Source: Streptomyces sp. DHE7-1 (GTDB lineage Bacteria; Actinomycetota; Actinomycetes; Streptomycetales; Streptomycetaceae). From it: 64,000 nucleotides of DNA. Under the pieces are notes generated by a model. It worked only from the letters and a program-made list of their open reading frames with translations, made no database searches and was not told the DNA's origin. The stretch is from NCBI GenBank assembly GCA_016432725.1, contig JACJDG010000003.1:3968001-4032000 (forward strand). The letters run 5' to 3'. A program made the position numbers and the translations under genes. This document shows positions 61,056 to 64,000 of the stretch, piece by piece. How positions within the stretch are numbered: position 1 is the stretch's first letter; the number at the start of each line of letters is the position of its first letter.

Positions 61056-61741
61056 ATGCCCCCACCGTCGTCCCCGAGGACGCCCGCCGCGCTGCCCGTC
61101 CTGCCCTACCGCAAGCCCACCAGGGCCGTGACTACTGGGTGCTGGACGACGTCCTCCCGGACCCCGGCGCCGTACGGCAGCGGTGCCTGGCGAAGGACGA
61201 CTGGACCCGGGGCCACCCGTACACCGCGGAGACCTGGCCCGGGCTGCGCGCCATGCCCGGCCTCGAACCCGGGGAACTGGCCTGTGTCGAGCGGGTGGTG
61301 AGGAAGGCGACCGGGGCCGGGAAGCTGTGGGTCCAGCGGGCGCCCGGCGGCGGCACCCTGAACCACAACTGCGTACAGGTGGTCGGCGAGGGCGAGAGCG
61401 AGCCCCGCCCGCACACCGACTCGCGCGCGCTGTGCCGGTACGCGGCCGTGCTGTACCTCAACCCGGGTGTGCCCGCGGACTGCGGCACCAGCTTCTACCG
61501 CCAGTCCCTGCCCGGCGGCCGGCTCGGCGGCAACGTGGTCCAGGCTCCGCACGACAACCTCGTGGAGGCGCTCGGCACCCGCTTCGTCGCCGCCGACGCC
61601 TTCGCGGAGGACGTCCGCGTCCCGCACCGGTACAACCGGCTCCTCCTCTACAACGCCAACCTAGTGCACAGCGCGACGGGTTACACCGGCCGGGAGCAGG
61701 CGGAGAAGCGGATGACGGCGGTCTTCTTCTGGATGGCCTGA
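61056..61741 (+). pseudogene. DUF6445 2-oxoglutarate/Fe(II)-oxygenase-like protein, frameshifted at 61123-61125
   Basis: ATG 61056 starts MPPPSSPRTPAALPVLPYRK; after GGG 61123-61125 the frame changes to GRDYWVLDDVLPDPGAVRQR and continues to the end. Adding one G gives about 228 residues. The double-stranded beta-helix motif is visible as RPHTDSRALCRYAAVLYLN (HxD) and a distal His in NANLVHSATGYTG, with a conserved Arg in EKRMTAVFFWMA, as in 2OG-Fe(II) enzymes. The substrate is unknown. The start lies eight bases after a TAGATT -10-like element, so the transcript could be leaderless. Confidence 0.7.
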
Positions 61742-61815
61742 GCCGGTCGCCCGCCGGGTGACGCCCCGGCCACCCGGCGGGGGCGGGGCCGGCGCGCTCT
61801 GGCAGCGTTGGTCCC

Positions 61816-62700
61816 ATGGCGCACTCGGAGACGGACACCGGCCACGGCCCCGACCCCTACCTCGAGCACCGGCGGACGCTGTTCGCGACGGCGTACCGGA
61901 TGCTGGGCAGTGTGGCGGACGCGGAGGACGTCCTGCAGGACACCTGGCTGAGCTGGCATCGCGCGGACCGCTCGGAGGTCCGGGACCCCCGCGCCTACCT
62001 GGTCCGCACCGTCACCAACCACTGCCTGAACCGGCTCACCTCGGCCCGGGCGCGCCGCGAGCGGTACGTCGGCCCCTGGCTGCCCGAGCCCCTGCTGACC
62101 TCCCCCGACGTCCAGGAGGAGGCGGAACTCGCGGACAGCGTCTCGACGGCCGTGCTGGTGGTCCTGGAGACGCTGACCCCGGTGGAGCGCGCGGTGTTCG
62201 TCCTGCGCGAGGTCTTCGGCTACGCGCACGCGGAGATCGCGGGGTTCCTGGACCGCCCCGAACCCACGGTCCGCCAGATCGCCCGCCGGGCCCGCGAGCA
62301 CGTCCGCTCCCGCCGCGCCCGGTACGACACCGACCCCGAGCGGCGGGCCAAGGTCACCGCCCGGTTCATCGAGGCGTGCGCGGGCGGCGACCTGAACGCG
62401 GTGCTGGAGCTCCTCGCCCCGGACGTCACCTGCTGGTCCGACGGCGGCGGCAAGGTCTCGGCGGCCCGGCGGCCGCTGCACGGGGCGGACCACGTGGGCC
62501 GGTTCGTCCTGGGCGTGCTGCGCAAGCCCCGGATGGAGGGCGTGGCCGTACGCCTCGTGCCGGTCAACGGCGAACTCGGCATCCTGCTCACCCACGGCGA
62601 GGAGCCGGTGGGCGCCGTGACCTACGACCTGGTCGACGACCGCATCGAGACCCTCCGTGTGCAGGTGAACCCGGACAAACTGCGCGGGCTGCGGAGCTGA
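61816..62700 (+). CDS. ECF sigma factor of the ECF41 (SigJ) group
   Basis: A 294-residue sigma factor. Region 2 contains FATAYRMLGSVADAEDVLQD and TWLSWHRADRSEVRDPRAYL, and region 4 TLTPVERAVFVLREVFGYAH. The C-terminal SnoaL-like extension bears the group signatures WLPEP (linker), DGGGK and NPDKL, which act as a built-in regulator of sigma activity. ECF41 genes usually sit next to a carboxymuconolactone decarboxylase, oxidoreductase or epimerase (COE) gene; none is visible here. RNA polymerase is its partner. Confidence 0.92.
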   Translation: MAHSETDTGHGPDPYLEHRRTLFATAYRMLGSVADAEDVLQDTWLSWHRADRSEVRDPRAYLVRTVTNHCLNRLTSARARRERYVGPWLPEPLLTSPDVQEEAELADSVSTAVLVVLETLTPVERAVFVLREVFGYAHAEIAGFLDRPEPTVRQIARRAREHVRSRRARYDTDPERRAKVTARFIEACAGGDLNAVLELLAPDVTCWSDGGGKVSAARRPLHGADHVGRFVLGVLRKPRMEGVAVRLVPVNGELGILLTHGEEPVGAVTYDLVDDRIETLRVQVNPDKLRGLRS

Positions 62701-62843
62701 GCCGCCCGGCGCCGGGCGGTGCCGCCGGGCGGCCGGTGCGGGTGCCGCCCGCCCGCCGGTTTCCGACGGCCGGCACGCGTGCGTAACGCGGTCGTACCCC
62801 CATCGCGTGTAAAGGGTGACGTCCGACCACGAAGGGACACTCG

Positions 62844-63341
62844 GTGAGGGAAGCACCCGCGGACTACCTGGAGTTCGCAATCGCCCGCAGCGGTCCGCTG
62901 TTCCGGACCGCGTGCCTGCTCACGGGCGACTGGCACCTCGCCGAGGACCTGGTGCAGGAGACCCTCGCCAAGATGTTCCGTTCCTGGCGGCGGGTCAGCC
63001 GCGCGGGCTCGCCGGTCGCCTATGCCGACACCGTGCTGGTGCGGACCTTCCTCTCCCAGCGCCGGCGTCGCAGCTCCACCGAGCGTCCCAGCGACCGGCT
63101 GCCGGACGCCGCCGGTCCGGCGCGGGACGACGAGCTGCGGATGGCCCTGCTGGACGGCCTGGCCCGGATGACGGCCAGGGACCGGGCCGTGCTGGTGCTG
63201 CGCTACTGGGAGGACCGCTCGGTGGACGACACCGCGCAGGTCCTGCGGACGACCCCCGGAGCCGTCCGGGCGCACAGCAGGCGCGCCCTGCAACGGCTGC
63301 GCACCCTCCTCGGCGACCAGTTGGCCGACCTGACCGCCTGA
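62844..63341 (+). CDS. SigE-like ECF RNA polymerase sigma factor
   Basis: A 165-residue compact sigma factor starting at a GTG (62844) after GAAGGGAC. Region 2 is GDWHLAEDLVQETLAKMFRS and region 4 MTARDRAVLVLRYWEDRSVD with TTPGAVRAHSRRALQRLRTL as recognition helix. The next gene, 54 bp downstream, encodes a single-pass membrane protein whose N-terminus could bind the sigma factor, the usual anti-sigma arrangement. Confidence 0.9.
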   Translation: MREAPADYLEFAIARSGPLFRTACLLTGDWHLAEDLVQETLAKMFRSWRRVSRAGSPVAYADTVLVRTFLSQRRRRSSTERPSDRLPDAAGPARDDELRMALLDGLARMTARDRAVLVLRYWEDRSVDDTAQVLRTTPGAVRAHSRRALQRLRTLLGDQLADLTA

Positions 63342-63395
63342 CGGGCCGGGCGCCGCCCCCGACCACCCTCCCCGACGAACGGAGAGCCTCTTCCC

Positions 63396-64000
63396 ATGCC
63401 ACGCGACGAGCACCGCACCGACGAGTTCGAGGAACGGGTGGCCCGCGCCATGAGCGGCGCGACCGACGGGTTCCCGCCGCACTCGGCCGACCTGGTGACC
63501 CGCTCCATCACCCGGGGCCGCAGGATGCGCCTGTTCGGCGTCGCCCGCGTCGCCGCCGCGGCCGTCGCGGTGGCCGCCGTGGGCGGCACCCTGATGGCCA
63601 CGGACGCCTTCGGCACCAGGAGCGCCACGGACGGCCGGCTCGGCGGTGTCCCGGCGAGCGGCCCCGCGTCCTCCGGCCGGTCCCCCTCCGGCGGCCACCC
63701 GCCGGTCAGCGGCGACGACATGCTCGGCACGCTGAAGAGCCTGCTGCCGCCCGGCGGTACGGTCTCCGAGGCCTCCGGCCGGGGTTCCCGGTCGGACGGC
63801 TCCGTCTGGCCGAGCGCCCGGCTCACCTACTCCACCGACGCCGGATCCTCCGGCATCGACCTCACCGTCGCGCGGCTCGCGTCCGGTCTTCCCGCCGACG
63901 ACCGGGGCTCGGGCGGGTGCCTGCCGGTGGAGGCGCGCCCGTACGACGAGTGCACCACCCGCAGGCTCCCCGGCGGTGCCGTGCTCGACACCACGAAGTC
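63396..64000 (+). CDS. Single-pass membrane protein, candidate anti-sigma factor, 3' truncated by the window
   Basis: The frame starts MPRDEHRTDEFEERVARAMS after GGAGAG and stays open to the end of the window. A short cytoplasmic region with TDGFPPHSADLVTRSITRGR and one transmembrane helix (VARVAAAAVAVAAVGGTLMA) precede a Ser/Gly-rich extracytoplasmic part with DMLGTLKSLLPPGGTVSEAS. Its position directly after an ECF gene suggests an anti-sigma or co-regulated sensor, which the sequence does not prove. Confidence 0.7.
   Translation, partial: MPRDEHRTDEFEERVARAMSGATDGFPPHSADLVTRSITRGRRMRLFGVARVAAAAVAVAAVGGTLMATDAFGTRSATDGRLGGVPASGPASSGRSPSGGHPPVSGDDMLGTLKSLLPPGGTVSEASGRGSRSDGSVWPSARLTYSTDAGSSGIDLTVARLASGLPADDRGSGGCLPVEARPYDECTTRRLPGGAVLDTTK

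Noticed and set aside
1..64000. Search for CRISPR arrays, insertion sequences and integrases
   Set aside because: No regularly spaced identical short repeats, no transposase or integrase motifs, and no target-site duplications were seen; the repeats at 8318, 44380 and 54042 do not fit any of these.

Overview
The window is about 64 kb of a very GC-rich actinobacterial chromosome, almost certainly Streptomyces. Codons end mostly in G or C, GTG starts are frequent (one TTG), and the content is typical: a SpoIIE-type phosphatase/ATPase chimera, DUF397 and Xre-TPR proteins, an ECF41 sigma factor and an LAETG sortase substrate. Gene order (branched-chain E2, D-Ala-D-Ala carboxypeptidase, GntR, acyl-CoA dehydrogenase, aspS, metG) resembles the oriC-proximal core around SCO3790-SCO3815 of S. 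coelicolor. A perfect 14-base parS-like site inside aspS supports an origin-proximal location.

Layout. 1-5.2 kb: 3' end of a dihydrolipoamide acyltransferase, a 773-residue protein of unknown function whose leader folds as a proline-tRNA-like cloverleaf, a broken secreted protein and a PBP-type carboxypeptidase. 5.4-12.6 kb: GntR regulator with MFS transporter, methyltransferase, mycothiol-dependent-isomerase-like protein, nitrilase-family hydrolase (frameshifted), LURP-one protein, DUF6458 protein and M18 aminopeptidase. 12.7-21.6 kb: acyl-CoA dehydrogenase divergent from an SseB-like gene, pirin, AI-2E permease, PAS-GAF-PP2C-HATPase regulator, aspS. 22.4-28.7 kb: a two-component system converging on a four-gene operon (lipoprotein, peptidoglycan-binding adaptor, ATPase, MacB-like permease), probably an envelope-stress or export module. 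28.8-32 kb: large secreted FG-GAP repeat protein.

32-38.1 kb is an accessory island: an AbiEii-like nucleotidyltransferase, a decayed DrmC-like phospholipase-D relic, a two-gene DUF6932 cassette, an HTH protein, a decayed DUF397 gene and an Rpn-type nuclease followed by a small gene resembling the nuclease C-terminus. 38.3-45.7 kb: metG, a low-complexity VWA protein, an alpha/beta hydrolase divergent from a MocR regulator with paired direct-repeat operators, and a membrane protein. 46-53.9 kb: membrane protein, membrane PP2C phosphatase, a broken conserved gene, an LCP cell-wall ligase, an Xre-TPR regulator and a lipoprotein. 54-64 kb: three copies of a roughly 190-bp tandem repeat, nucleoside hydrolase, cobalamin-riboswitch-controlled Ni/Co transporter, LAETG surface protein, alpha-glucosidase, DUF4142 protein, DUF6445 oxygenase-like protein, and two ECF sigma factors, the second followed by a truncated membrane protein.

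Ten otherwise conserved genes are broken by one missing base (three times in the VWA gene), nearly always in a G/C run of three to five. All twelve lesions have the same sign, which points to homopolymer undercalling in the assembly rather than biological decay. The annotations below give reconstructed gene extents for them. The DrmC relic shows substitution and truncation and looks genuinely decayed.
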